Of a stretch of DNA of 64,000 bases, positions 9,331 to 21,415 are shown piece by piece. Origin of the DNA: Chelonoidis abingdonii (taxonomy: Eukaryota > Chordata > Testudines > Testudinidae); the NCBI RefSeq assembly GCF_003597395.2, contig NC_133771.1, forward strand, positions 139,373,794 to 139,437,793, written 5' to 3'. The notes below the pieces were generated by a model. The model did no database searches. It saw nothing but the letters and a program-made list of their open reading frames with translations, and was not told the origin of the DNA. The number at the start of each line of letters is the position of its first letter. Within the stretch, counting starts at the first letter, position 1. The position numbers and the translations under genes are program-made.

Positions 9331-12300
9331 CTGCTGCTCTCCTCTGCACGCCCAGTCTGCAGTAAAGCCTGGTGAGCTAGTGCTTTGCTATTGCAAGACG
9401 GGAGGACGAAATCCCAGCGTGGTCCCCAACTCCCTAGACTGCAAAAGGATCAGGATTCAGCCTCTAGCGCTGAGAGAGAACAACTGATGGCGTGTGGCCA
9501 TAGAAATCACAGGAGGAGCCTCAGTGGGGAAGGTGAACTTGGTTGTGTAACTACTTGTGTTGGGAGGGACTCAGCTTGTCTGTAGCAGAAGAGTGCCCTG
9601 AACAAGCCTTGATCACTGGCAAAGCACGTGACTCGACTGCAGCTCAAAAGCTCTGCCTGGGAAGTTAATTACTCACGACAAAACCCCACTAATGAAGTTT
9701 ACACTTGCTAGCGTACTAATAAGACGCCACTGATTGCGGTGGATACTGTGAAACCACGGCACTGACTGCTACTGTAATTAAAAAAACAAAGTGAAGAATG
9801 TAACCAGTGCGATGATTAAACAAGGTACAGCCTCCCACTGCACCTTTATTTCCCTCCCCTTCAAACAGACACCCAAACAAGACCTGAAAGTTAGGCAAGG
9901 CAGGGTTACGTTTTAGTACCTTGGATTGTGCAATGAATCTGGGTCAAAGAGGCATCAGGAACAATTAACAGAATTACAGAGATGTGTACAGGGGAAATCC
10001 TGGGTGGATGAAGAACACCAGTGGGTAGGTCCATGCTCAAAGGGCAGCTGTTTTCTTCTTCCCCCATCTGTCTCTGAGCAGCTCACCTTTGTCTTGTAGG
10101 TCCTTTTGAGGCTCCTGCTGCTGTCTACAGTAAACAGAAAAGCTCCGAGCTGCCTCCAGGGCACAGCCTTTTTATGCCAAGCCTATGCACCCACCACTCC
10201 CATCCACACACACTCTGCCTCTAAAGTAATCGCTTCTAGTGCACAGCAGAAACTGGCTCCACTGGAAATCATGCAGGGAAAAGAGTAAAACCATCAACAG
10301 GAGGCCTGCTTTTGAGGAACTGTGGAACCTCCCCCCTCATAGAAGTCCTATAACAATGGTGCTAAAACATTTAAATTTGAGAGATATGAGCCATGTAAAC
10401 AGCCAAATGCTGTCTGGAGTAATTGGAGCAATCTCATTAAAGACCATGGCATTTTCTCTCTGTAAATGAGAACAGAATTTAGCCCTGGGATTTTAAACAG
10501 AAAGTGTGTTATCGAGGGAAGTAGCTGGGATTCCTTCTAGGGCCAAGTTTTCCAATGTCAGTGCAGCAAATCCTCCCAAGTTTTTTGTGTTTGCCTTTGA
10601 TCCTGTCTTGTTCCACTACATGTATGAAAATACTGAGCACTGCTAAGTAAACATTACTGTGCACTGTCCTTTCCTCCCCCACCCCCCATTTATTTCCATT
10701 ATGTAACTCCAAGGCAGGGTACAAAGTTATCTACAGCAGTTTGGTAACACACACGAATTAAATATGACACAAGATACTGTAGCCCTGTTCCAACTAGGAG
10801 ACACTGTAATATTGTATTTTTCTGTATGATTTTGATTTTCTCATACTAAAAGTATGTTGTGTTTAAGTACAAATTATTAATCTTACTATTTTGCAATGTT
10901 ATTATGTGTTAAGGATAATAAACTTTTAAAGATTGTGAATGGTAGAAGCAAGATTGCAAGTGTTAAACTGTGATAATATGAACTCATCTCGTATCATGAT
11001 TCTTCTCCATAGGGGACTTTGACTGTTCTACTGAGATAAATCTTCCCAAGCTAACTCAGTAACAACTGTTCTTCAACTGCAGAGAGAGGAGTTGATAGAC
11101 AATGCACACCTAGACTATCTAACTTCAGTTATTGGAACAATGGATGTTGTACTTTAAGTTCTCAGTCCAGCCATGCAGACCAGCTCATGCAAGTTTTGTA
11201 GAAATCATTTTCTGAAGTGTATTTAGGATCTTCTTAAAATACTAGGGTTGTATGTCCCCATTTCTCTTCCTTATAAAAAGCATTCTCATAAAATTTCAGC
11301 TCAACTTAATTTGCATGAAAAAGATATGATTAACAGTTAAACTGTGGCCTTAATGCTGAATTTGTACAGAGCGCATCTCCCAGTAGTCTGGAACAGGCAG
11401 TGAATCAGTTAATCCTGGCACCCCAGCTCCAGAAAGCCTGGAATGATGAAATGGGTAAATATGTATTCCATTCATCTGTTAGCACAGCCTGACCTTGCTC
11501 TGTAACAGAGGAAAGGCGTGTCTTCTCAATCTCTGGGACTGAACAAAAGGCAAGCAAATGACTCAGGCCTTCTATAGTGTCCATGTGATTGAACATTTTC
11601 TGAATGATCCCACTTCTAGTCTTAGGAATCAGAAAGAGAAACCTTTTATGCATTACTAACCAAATAAAATTAATATAGAAATGGTCTTGAGGCACTTTCT
11701 TTGGAGACTGCCACATTGATAATATGAAACAAGAAGTGTGAAAAAACATCTTAGGCTTGTCTATTAATGTCAGTCTAGATTTTTTTTTTTTAAACAAATC
11801 CAACAAACTCTGCTTTAATTTATGGTTAGAAGGAATGTAATAGTAAAATGTAATCAGGAAGAGTTTTATTTAGAGCTGCTGTCACAGATAATGGATAAGA
11901 AAACTGCTTTTGCAACCTTCTGGTTGCATCTTCTAAAATAAACCCTTCATCCTGAATCCCCAGCACTCCATTTAGCACTCCCTTACTCTGGCTAAACTTT
12001 GACATAAGTAACAAGTTTTATCTTTAAGTGCATGATTTAGGACCCTAAATGTAAATATTTGACACAACCAAAAGATTTACTTTTAAAAGTGGTTAATTTG
12101 TGAAGTATCAAATGTATTCCTTCCACCTTTTTTTATTTTAATAAGGACACTTTATTTACATTCTTCCATGGTAGCTTATGTTTTACTGCACAACACTGAA
12201 AGTGTTACTACAGAATATGCTACAAGCACCTTAACTATTGCTTCAATCCATGGCCTGATTAAAATGCCAAGTGATAGTTAATATAGTGTTTGCCATCCTC

Positions 12301-13140
12301 ATGGTCTGGACTTTTTTTAAAAAGGATTCCAACCAACTTACAATAAAGACAAATGGCCAATCCTGCTCTCCTTCCTGGCAAGAGAAGTTCCACTGAAATC
12401 AGTGGGACATTGTTGTTATCCCTGTAAACAGGGCAAGTGGGATTTGGCCCAAGTGCAGAAGGAAAGGATTCAGGGGTTCTGTTGATGTAACAAACCACTA
12501 GAGATCAGACTCAAATGTATTTATGCCCTTTTCATAAGTGCTAGTTCATAAAACACATGGTTGCCAGGGCCTGGTTTACAGCATGTCTCTTTAAAAAGAA
12601 GACAGCTCCAAAAACATACCAGGTTTTCTGAGGCCACCACAGAAGCCATCTAGTTTCCCTTAGACCCTGTTACTTTCCTAACCACTAGGGGCTCTGATGA
12701 ACGATACTGCACCATAATGTAAAAACCAAGGATAAAAAGAGAGGGCTTTTACCCTTTTGCCCTTTACTCTTTTGGAGGGAGGGAATTTCTTTTTCCCAAT
12801 TGACAATTCATTCTGCCCTTTCCATGTTTCAGCTCTCTTGTCCCTACTTTTTACTGCCCTGTATGGGACTAAGGACAAAAAAAACCACATATTTTTTAAA
12901 AATCCTGTTGAATTTGCCAGTATATCATTGCACTTCAGTGGCTATAGCCTTTCAGTTTGTTTATTTTTTAATAAAAACACTCAGAGGAAGTGCATAAAGC
13001 GCCTAATATTTTATTTAATGCCAAAGATAAAAAATAGGTAAAAATAGTAATGTGTTAGTTCAGCAGTTATAAACAACCAAAGCATAGTGCAGGTGATACT
13101 CCAGTAAAAACTTTAAAAAGAGTAATTAAAGTGAGATTTG
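9331..13140. other. Repeat-poor intergenic stretch downstream of IRF2BP2
   Basis: AT-rich sequence with no recognisable gene and almost no transposable element; one CACTGA(N2)TCAGTG motif is at 12391-12404. Open frames are short and without domains. The scarcity of mobile elements contrasts with the flanks. Confidence 0.5.
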
Positions 13141-15834
13141 AGAATCACACAGTCTTCATTAAAACACTTTATTACTACACAAACTATCACTTTTTAAAAA
13201 GTTGTAAAAAGATTAACAGTAGCACTGTTGCAGCTAAAGCACTTTTTAAAAAAAAAAAGCTTTGTAGCCAAGGAAACAGTAAATTGGTTTAGTGAATAAA
13301 GTGATCATTGTGATGTCATAACTCAGCAAGCAACAAAATAAGACACACTTAGTTCAACTGAAATTTGAAAAATGCAAAAAAATCCCAAAACATACTGGTT
13401 TCAAGTACTTTTGTAATAATGAAATGTCATTATGTGTATTAGAATCAATTGAGATATCGGGAGTGGAAGTCAGAGCAGGTACAGTAACTTTTTAACATTT
13501 CTTTTCTACCTGTGTTGTCTATGTACCATCACCTAGTACAACAACAAGGCCTGATAATTCCCACCCTTTGAACTACTTTAAAGAACAGGTCCAAAGATAC
13601 TGCTGGGCCACAATATACTGGCACACTTCCTCCAGATAAAAGGTTAAGTGAAAGGCTTCCCTGGAGAGCAACACAAATGCCAGTCAGACCAGGAAGCAGG
13701 ATATGCTTGAGTAGCGGGAAAAGTTACCTTCCCACCTCACCTCAAGGTGCTCAAAGCTGAACAGTTGGCCAACACAGCAGAGCAATCCTTTCATGCAGTT
13801 TTTAGTAGGGATATCACTTTATCAAAAACACACACACTTCCATACTATGAGTTATTATCAAGCAACTCTGAAGAACTTGTTACCATCTATCAGCTTGAAA
13901 TCCATTTTTTAATAAAGTGCTAAATACACATTTACAGAGACCATAGTGTTAGAAAGTATCCTTTACAGTTGTATATATGTGCGTTTTTTCCAACTTGTCT
14001 GCATGTTTACATAAGACACCAATCTGAACTATAGGTATAATTTTAAAGCATAATATTGACTCAATGAATTGGTTTACCATGCAAGTCTGTATTTAATATT
14101 ACGTTGACCTGTAATAAGGAACATGTTAGTTGTGTGCTCACTGAAACACTTAATAAAAAAATGACTGTGCATGTGCAGTTCTGAATTTTAAATATTAATG
14201 ATCATTTAAAAAAAAATCTTCCAAAAAAGTTCTACTCTGCATTAAATAGCAGTCTGAATATCATAACACATGATTAAAAAGCATCCCGAACTGTTAAAAG
14301 TTAGTTGAACAGATTTTTTTTCCCCTAAAAAAATGGAACAATTTATGTTTGCCCCAGGGATGAGTACTTCTTGTCATGTTTCTGCTCAGAACAATTGTTT
14401 ATGACCAAGTTAAACATATCTAAACATCAAGGGGTTTGCAGTGTTGCTAATGAACTAAACATCACAAAACATCACTATAAGACTTAGCCATTTCTAGTAA
14501 TGATTTATTAAAAAAAAATCCGCTTGCTGATTGATGCAGAAGTTCAATCAAAAGAAATGACTTTACAAACAGTACTCCAAAGTAGTTAAAAAGGCGGGGC
14601 ATGCCCCTTTTGTGAAACCCTAATTGCTTTCATTCCACCAGTTTATTTTTTCATTTTCAAAAAGGTAGTATTAGGTTTGTTTTTAAAACACACAAAATAG
14701 AGATTACAAGTTTCTTCCACCCACATTTGGGTTGTTACTGATATGCCCGAAGGCAATCGTGGCAGCATCTCAGTTGCTTCTGTCATTGTACCATCTTGTA
14801 CCTGCCACTACCTGGAAATATGATGTAAGAGATAGTTAACAATACCAACAGTACTATAAGTAACTGATAAGCAAACTCAAAGTTCACCTGCACTATGTGC
14901 AAATTTAAAAAAAAAAAACAAAAACTTTCATTTTCCCCAAGCATAAATAATATGTGAGTGGCACTAAAAGAGCTATGGATCTTTAAAGATGGCAGTGCTA
15001 TACTGGTGTACACACCAATATAGTAATTAAGTTTATTACCAAAATTCTGCATTAACATTATGTAATCAATGAATAAATGCAGTTCTGTAATCTTACAACC
15101 AATCACTTGAACTGTGGTCAACTTTTCCTTTTAGAAAAAAAAGCAAACAACGCAGAAATCCCTAACTCAGCAGCACCTCTCAGACATCTCAACATCCTAC
15201 TATGAAGGCAACTTCCTTCTAGAAACAGAGTGGAATTGGACTCAGTCTAAAAAAACTGCTATTGCAACAAGAGAAGATGTTTCAGAAAGAAACCACTTGT
15301 GCTTTCTAATATTCACCTAACTTTCGGCTGTAATGGTGACATCCCATTTCACCCTATCAATCTCTTGTTCCACTACCATTTCATATCAAATCTGCACGCA
15401 TCCAGCTTGACTCTGAGCAAGGCCCAAGAATAAGGAATCACAGACAGTAAGGCGATCTTTACAATGTCAGAAAATGTATTTGGCATTTTAAAAAGAAACA
15501 AGTGCATACAAATACAGCTAGAAGCATATCTGGTTTGCCAAGTGCTCTCTAAAAAAAGCAGCGCAAGTCACAGCGTACATTGAACAGTAACTGTCACCAA
15601 GGAAGCATAACAAATAGTTGCTATAACAAAAAGAGGAAATGCCTTTAGGTACATACCTTTTGTCTTCAAAAAAATATAGAAACACAATGTATTCAAAAAA
15701 ATCAAAATTATACAGCCATGTTTTATGAAGTCTACATTTCCCTTGTCTTGGAGAGAGATATATATATTTATAGATATATACACAAGTCAAGCAGTTTTAG
15801 TTACAGGTGATGTTGGGTTGTGAACTGGAAAAAG
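13140..15834 (-). other. IRF2BP2: Probable 3'UTR of IRF2BP2
   Basis: The region directly follows the stop codon (15837-15835 on the minus strand), is AT-rich, free of recognisable transposons, and ends at a good poly(A) signal candidate at 13173-13168. A 3'UTR of about 2.7 kb fits what I recall for the mammalian gene. The exact end is inferred, not shown. Confidence 0.6.
13168..13173 (-). terminator. IRF2BP2: Candidate poly(A) signal AATAAA for IRF2BP2
   Basis: On the minus strand the sequence reads GTAATAAAGTGTTTTAATG, followed downstream by a GU-rich stretch (CTGTGTGATT). Other AATAAA hexamers occur on this strand (for example at about 15031, 14642, 14503 and 13010), so alternative ends are possible. 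This one gives a 3'UTR length that fits the family. Confidence 0.45.
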
Positions 15835-18113
15835 TCACGAGTCTCTCTCTTTTTTCACTTTCACATCTCCTGCAAGAATGGTTGCAATTTCCCCCTGCAT
15901 GAAAGCCCAAGGGACATTGGAGCCCACCAGAGGGCATTTCTCCCCACTGGGACAATACACCTCGCCACTAGCTCCTTGCTGTTTAATGCTTTGTCTGGAG
16001 CAAGGGAAGCAGAACTTGTGGGAAGGGACTGAGGGGCACTGAACAAAATGGGTGTCTTCCAGGCGCTCGTGGCATAGGGTGCAGCACAAGGGAACACTGG
16101 CTGCTAGAGACGAGTCCGGGAGGCTGGCAGGATGCACTGGCTCCAAACCTCCAGCACTGTTTGTCCCCTGACTTGGCACCTCCCTGCTTGGACCCAGCCT
16201 TCTTTGGTTCATAGAGGACGGAGAGGGCGGGCTGTTGCTATTCCTCCTGGTGGTGGAGTGAACTTGGTTGGCATCTTTGGAGGAGTGGTTGCCCCCTGCA
16301 TTGTCTGCTACTAAAATGAGCGCAGCCATAGGAGACTGGCCATTCTGGGCTGCTTCAGGCGGTGTGGTCCGGTTGGAATGAGGCGAGGCAGTTGGTGGTG
16401 GTGGGGACATGAACGATGTAGCAGTCATGGACATTTTCATCCCCTCTGATGATGTTGGCAACCAGGGCTGTGACTCTCCATTGATCTTAGGGGGTCCAGC
16501 TTCACCTTCTGGTTCTGGGGAAGGCTTCCTCTTCCTTGCTGCCCGAGCCCCTAGAAATACAAAGGAATGGGGAGGAGAAATACATAAGGAAAAATAAATA
16601 ATAATAAGCAATCAGATGAATGCACCTATAAGGGTATTGCAGCTACACAAATCAAGCTTGAAAAGACTTCCATTTTTAAATGTATACACAGCCAAGGCGT
16701 TGCACACAAATACCAATTATACAGTATGACGTATGCAAATACATACACACAACATGGCACGCAGCCAAAGTATGTGTGTGTGTGTTCTATACAACTTGTG
16801 CATGTGCACACTCACCCACCACTTGCAGGCATGCAATCTGCAAGCGCACCCCTCTAACACACAGGCAGGCGAGCGGGCTGTGTGTGCAGCGCTGCTAGCA
16901 GGCTAAAAGGTTCCTGGTGCCTTCACTGCAGCTCCTATGGTGAGGCCGTGGCAGGGAGGGAAAGCCCTCTCCCTGTCAGCGTCTACCAGCCAGCCCTGAC
17001 TCATAGCTCTCTGTTGTGCTGCTTCAGCACATGAACACGTTGCCGCCTAAGCAACGGTGCAGCGTTAGGCACCAGGAAGTGGAGTTAGGAGGTCGGGGTT
17101 TGCTAAGGGGGGGGGAAACGACACCCTCTTTCCCCCTCACCTGCTTTGGCCACGGCCCCGTTGCTCTCGTACCCCAGCAGCCTGCTCCCCGCTATGCCGG
17201 GCTCCTTCTTGAACTTGCTCTCGAAGGGCACCGCGTGGCCCCCGTGCTGGTGCAGCGCCAGCAGCGTATCCCGCACCGTCTTGGGCTTGCCCAGCCACTC
17301 CTGCTCCGCTCCCCCGCGGCCCTTGCCCTCGACCCCCAGCTCCTCCGCCGAGCCCCGCGGCTGCTTCTCCTTGCTCTCGTGCTCGCCCGCGCCGGCGCTG
17401 CTGCTGCTGCTAGAGGAAACCGAGCCGGGCCGCTTGTGCCCCAGCTCCCCGGGCGGTGGCGGCTGCTGCTGCGAGACGGAGACCTGCATGGGGGCGGCCG
17501 CCCCGGAGATGGCGGCCAGCGAGGCGGCGGCGGCCCGGCTGCTGATGCTGATGGGCGCGGGCAGGGAGGCTCCGTTCATCAGCGGCACCAGGGTGGGCGG
17601 CACCGTGTGTGTCCGCCGGGGGTTCGGGCTCTGCCGGTTCAGCTCGGGCGGCTCCTCTGGCTTGGGGAACCCGTTGGGCACCAGATTCCCGTTCACCAGC
17701 CGGCTGCCCCCGTACTCGGCTCCCAGGCGGGGCGGCTGCCGCTCGGAGGAAGCGGCGGCCGCCAGCGGGTAGCGCTCCAGGGGCTGCGGCGGGGGCCGGG
17801 GCACGGCGTCGCCCGCCACCGCCGTGTGGTTCAGCTGCTGCTGTTGTTGCTGCGCCAGGATCTCCTTAGCGCTGAGCGGCGGCTGCTTGGCGTGGGGCGG
17901 CGGCGGGGCCCGGCCCTCCTGGAAGCTGTGAGCCCGCTTGAGCTGCCGCGCCGTGTCGATGACGAACTCCACCCGGTCGGCCCCCTCGTAGTTGACGCAG
18001 CCCCGGCAGACGGGCTCGGTGAAGTCCCAGATCATGGCCCAGGGCATGCGGGGCAGGTCGCACAGGTAGCACGACTGCCTGCGGGAAGCAGCCGCCACCG
18101 CCGCGGACGACAT
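15835..18113 (-). CDS. IRF2BP2: Interferon regulatory factor 2-binding protein 2 (two exons)
   Basis: CDS is complement(join(15835..16550,17141..18113)), 1689 nt and about 562 residues; the human protein is 587. IRF2BP2 is a nuclear transcriptional co-regulator first described as an IRF2-dependent repressor; related roles include NFAT and VGLL4/TEAD pathways. Residues 15-39 form a C4 zinc finger (CYLC...CRGC) followed by the conserved [11 protein letters not shown] block. The linker has a six-glutamine run, proline/alanine/serine-rich tracts, the [11 protein letters not shown] and [16 protein letters not shown] blocks (here [12 protein letters not shown]), and a basic [11 protein letters not shown] motif just after the splice junction, a likely nuclear localisation signal. 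Residues about 480-532 form a RING-type zinc finger ([28 protein letters not shown]), and the protein ends VKKERDS. The ATG at 18113 starts [18 protein letters not shown] and matches the family start; the frame stays open upstream but without an ATG. The adenovirus-like E3 naming seen in some databases does not apply. The identification is very secure. Confidence 0.98.
16551..17140 (-). other. IRF2BP2: IRF2BP2 intron 1 (590 bp, phase 1)
   Basis: The donor reads AAAGCAG|GTGAGG (exon ends at 17141) and the acceptor reads TTTCTAG|GGGCTCGG (exon starts at 16550). The junction codon is GGG (Gly325) and the frame continues into ARAARKRK. The intron carries a short TG repeat around 16774-16785 and no coding sequence. 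Confidence 0.93.
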
Positions 18114-18560
18114 GTCCCAGCCCAGGGGCAGCGAGCGCCCCCCGCGCGTCCTCCTCCTCCAGCAACCGGAGAGCAAACGGGCAGGCTCCGGCTTTGCAGC
18201 TGCCGCAGGATCTTCAGCCGATTGCCCGCCCCCTGCAAACAAGCGGCTCCCGGGCGCGGAAGCCTCCCGGCTGGAGTCACTGGGACGCGGAAAAGCGCAT
18301 AGCCCCGTCGCTGCACACTCGGCTGCCTACTCCAGCGCGCCGCTCACTCCGCCTGTCCCGCTCGCTCGCTCACTACTGCAGCCCGGGCGCTCGCACTGGG
18401 GCGGGGACTCCAGCAGCAGCAGCAGCCGCCGCCTGTGCGCTCTGCTCCAGTGACTCGATTCTTCGACAGTGCCTAGAAGCGCCTGCGCGCTGGGCGCCCT
18501 CTCCTCTGGCCGCCTGCTGCTGGTGCTGTTCCTTGAACTTCTGCCAAGAGTCCCAAGACA
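17100..18560 (-). promoter_or_regulatory. IRF2BP2: CpG island covering IRF2BP2 exon 1, 5'UTR and presumed promoter
   Basis: Base composition shifts sharply to very high GC with dense CpGs from about 17100 to 18560, then returns to AT-rich. The upstream part (18114-18560) contains GCGCGG, CGCGCC and CAG-repeat-like stretches but no clear TATA box, typical of a CpG-island promoter. The transcription start cannot be placed from sequence alone. Confidence 0.75.
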
Positions 18561-18879
18561 ACATGAGCTGCAAGAATAGACAGCTCCCTCCTACTCAGCC
18601 GAGGGTGGGTGAGCGGCAAGGGTTTGCACATGTGAATAGGATGCAAATAGGGGTCTGTGGGGTCCTTTCCGCTCCTTTCCCCTTCTTCTTTGCAGCCTAG
18701 CTAGTGTTTGTGAAGTGCTCTGAGGAGAGAAGTGCTAATTATGTCAGGCAGGATTGGAAAAAAAAAATCTATTTAACAAAAATGTTTTTCAGAACGATGC
18801 CACCTTGATTTAAAAAAAATATTTTACAGGATTAATTTTGTGATGGTTCATTTTTTTTGGCTGGAATTCAATCTAACCT

Positions 18880-19080
18880 TTGTTCTAATCCTGCCTCTGA
18901 TTCTCTTCGTGGCCTTGAGGAAATCACTCCGGGCCCGATCCCTTTGACTTCACAACTTTCCCAATTTTCCCGCTCCGTTAAAGGGGTTAACGATACCCAA
19001 CACCCAGGGGTTTGCAAGGGTTAGTTCATATGTGTCCAGCACCTGGAAGATCGAAAGCGCTAAGTAATGTAATTTCTTTG
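18880..19080 (+). repeat. Diverged MIR-like SINE fragment
   Basis: Shows the MIR-like order CTAATCCTGCCTCTGATTC, GTGGCCTTGAGGAAATCACT, then TTAACGATACCCA and a tail TCCAGCACCTGGAAGATCG...AAGCGCTAAGTAA. Strongly diverged, so only moderate confidence. Confidence 0.55.
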
Positions 19081-20785
19081 TATATGTACAAGGATTGTTT
19101 TTGCATTGCAAGGTGGAAGGGACCATTATAAATACAATTGCTATTTAGCTCTTCTGGGTTTTTAAATAATTGTTTCATTTGGTTCGGAAATGGGACATTC
19201 TAGGTTTCCTTGTCATTTGCAGCCACAAACCGTCCGTTTGCTAGTGCAGATTAGCAAAGAAACACAATCTCTCTCCTCCCCAACCTGCGGACATTTTTTT
19301 CCCCCTTCTTCCGCACTAAGAATTCCAAACAGCGCGTCTGACAATTGCAGCCAGTCAAAAAGAGAAAGGGATGTTGTTCTGTTCATCTGTCATTTGCACA
19401 TGAAGTCATCATTCAACCCAGAAGTAGTCCACATATATAAAGAGAGCTGTGTGTGTGATTGTGCAGAGTAAACAAAGTGGAAGCTGTTCTCTCAAACTCT
19501 TGCTTTTGGGTCACCATTCCCACAGTGCTGCTGCTGAGTTATGTAGGTTACAAAGGGAGGGATGGAGGAAGCTGAGTTCTAGCCTCTGACGTCCGCATTT
19601 TGTTTCAGGGCTGCAGCTGCGCCCTGTGCGCAGACTCAATGAGGGACGTGACTCTATGCAATTGGCACTTGAAACCTTATTAAACGAAATGCACATTCCA
19701 GGGACAGACTCAGAGACTCTACAGCCAGCACCGCAGATGCCCCGTCACAGCACTAAGTACCGCCTCCCTTGCTGCTATTTCTGGGTTCTCAGAGCTCCCT
19801 CCCACTGCCAGGCTTAACTTTTACTTAACGTAGCAAGAAGAGCAGCATGTACTGTACACAGGAATGGGTTTGCGAGCCGCATTCTATACTGTAGTACTCT
19901 CTCCCTTTGCACTGACAACCAGCTCAGGCTTTTGTTACTCTGGCTTACTGCTCGTCGCCAGTAATTGAGACAGACTGGCATGAGGTTGATTTTCCCATTG
20001 CAGACTATGTTGCTGTTGGGAGATTTGTTACCGCAGAACCGACTGGCGGAGGGCATGGGGTTGTGTTGTAATTACAAACCCAGCTGGGCTTTTCATGTTT
20101 TGTCATTTGCAGCCCGTGTACAAGATACGTAGCATGGACACAAGATATTTTTATGGAGCTAATTAGTGCGATGTCCTCAAGTAAATTGATATAATGTCCT
20201 TGCCCTATTTGCTAGCGAATGCTTTCATGCAACTGCAGAATTAAGCTAGGGAAATGATCTTTCCCGCCGCCCCCATCCTCAAGCTCAGTTTCTTTATCTG
20301 TCAACTCTTCGATCTCCACTCCCGGCCGCCCCCCCGCGAGAATGAAACGCTGTAGGCCGCTGGCTCTTAACACCGCCCCCCCCCCACACACACACACTCC
20401 CAACCTTTCTTCTTTGGACTGGAAAAAGCTGGCTCTGTTGGACGAGGCGAGTGTAACTTATATGATCTCCTCTACTGGCTTGGCCCAGGGGATGGAATCT
20501 TGCTGAGGTTTCTACTGTGTTGCTCTTGAAAACGCCAGGTGCCTTGCAAGGTTTTTTTAAAAAGCACTGGTGGACGGGAGAGAAATAAACCACCCTCGGA
20601 AAAACAATTGTGTTGATCTTATGTCACATGAAAAACCCTGTTCTAAAATTACACGGAGGACATTTAATCCCCAAACTAAAGCGTTTTTACATGCAAACGC
20701 CGCATGATTCTGCTCTGGGGGATTTCCAGAAACGGTGCCGCTTGCTAATACGTCTTCTGACAGTGTCATTCCCTCCCCCCCGCGC
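19081..20785. other. Intergenic upstream of IRF2BP2, nothing coding recognised
   Basis: Mixed composition with a C-rich run and short CA repeat near 20373-20398. No gene, transposon or RNA motif recognised. Upstream regulatory elements of IRF2BP2 could lie here but cannot be identified by eye. Confidence 0.45.
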
Positions 20786-21010
20786 GCGCGCGGTGCAACC
20801 GGTGTTGATGCAAAACCCGCTTCCCCCCACCCACATCAGTGCAAGTGCAACGAGGATTTTGATACAACACCGCCCATCCCCGTACGCAGCGTGGAACTAG
20901 GGGTAGTACAACCCCCCCCCCTTTCCCCAACCAGTTGCAACCGGTGATAGCGCAGTTCCCCACACACGCCACTTGCCCCGGGGGTAATGCAATCTGTCCC
21001 TTCAAGGGTT
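20786..21010. repeat. Degenerate minisatellite, units of about 38-49 bp
   Basis: After a CG dinucleotide run (about 20780-20792), a loose pattern repeats: GTGCAACCGG..., TGATGCAA, then C-rich CCCC(A/T)CCC. Approximate unit starts are 20792, 20839, 20888, 20935 and 20973. Units are strongly diverged. The CCGGT and GATGCAA-type cores recur (GTGCAACCGGTGTTGATGCA, TTGCAACCGGTGATAGCGCA, GGGGGTAATGCAATC). Confidence 0.5.
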
Positions 21011-21246
21011 AAGCAGTTCCCTGCCCGTAGATCCTTCCTGAGCGAAGCAAGAGTAATGTAAATACTGCCTTGCACATTCACTCAAACCAAACCTTGCCCT
21101 TTTGGGGCTGCCCCGTCAGCTATAAACGAAATGCAAAAACATGATCTAGTTGTAGGATATCTCGCTCCCTCTCTCTGTATACATGTACACATAAAACAAG
21201 AGCGTTCCTTTTATTTTCTCATTAACATTTGTAACTTCATTGGGGG

Positions 21247-21415
21247 GAAGGATAGCTCAGTGGTTTGAGCACCGGCCTGCTAAACCTAGGGGTGTGAGGC
21301 AGGCCACTTAGGGATCTAGGGTAAAATCAGTATTTGGTCCTGCTAGTGAAGGCAGGACACCAGACTCAATGACCTTTCAGGGTCCCTTCTAGTTCTAGGA
21401 GGTAGGTATAGCAGC
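21247..21415 (+). repeat. tRNA-derived turtle SINE (Cry-type), diverged copy
   Basis: Contains an intact box A region (GGATAGCTCAGTGGTTTGAGC), GCCTGCTAAACCTAGGGGTGTGAG, then a deletion over box B, GCCACTTAGGGATCTAGGG, TTGGTCCTGCTAG and a CR1-like tail (TCAATGACCTTTCAGGGTCCCTTCTAGTTCTA). Confidence 0.88.

Noticed and set aside
18114..18242. N-terminal extension of IRF2BP2 by 43 codons
   Set aside because: The frame is open, but its first codon is TTG and no ATG lies in it; the ATG at 18113 matches the family start.
17016..18302. 428-codon open frame on the + strand
   Set aside because: It is the antisense shadow of IRF2BP2 exon 1 in a GC-rich CpG island; the minus-strand product is unmistakable.
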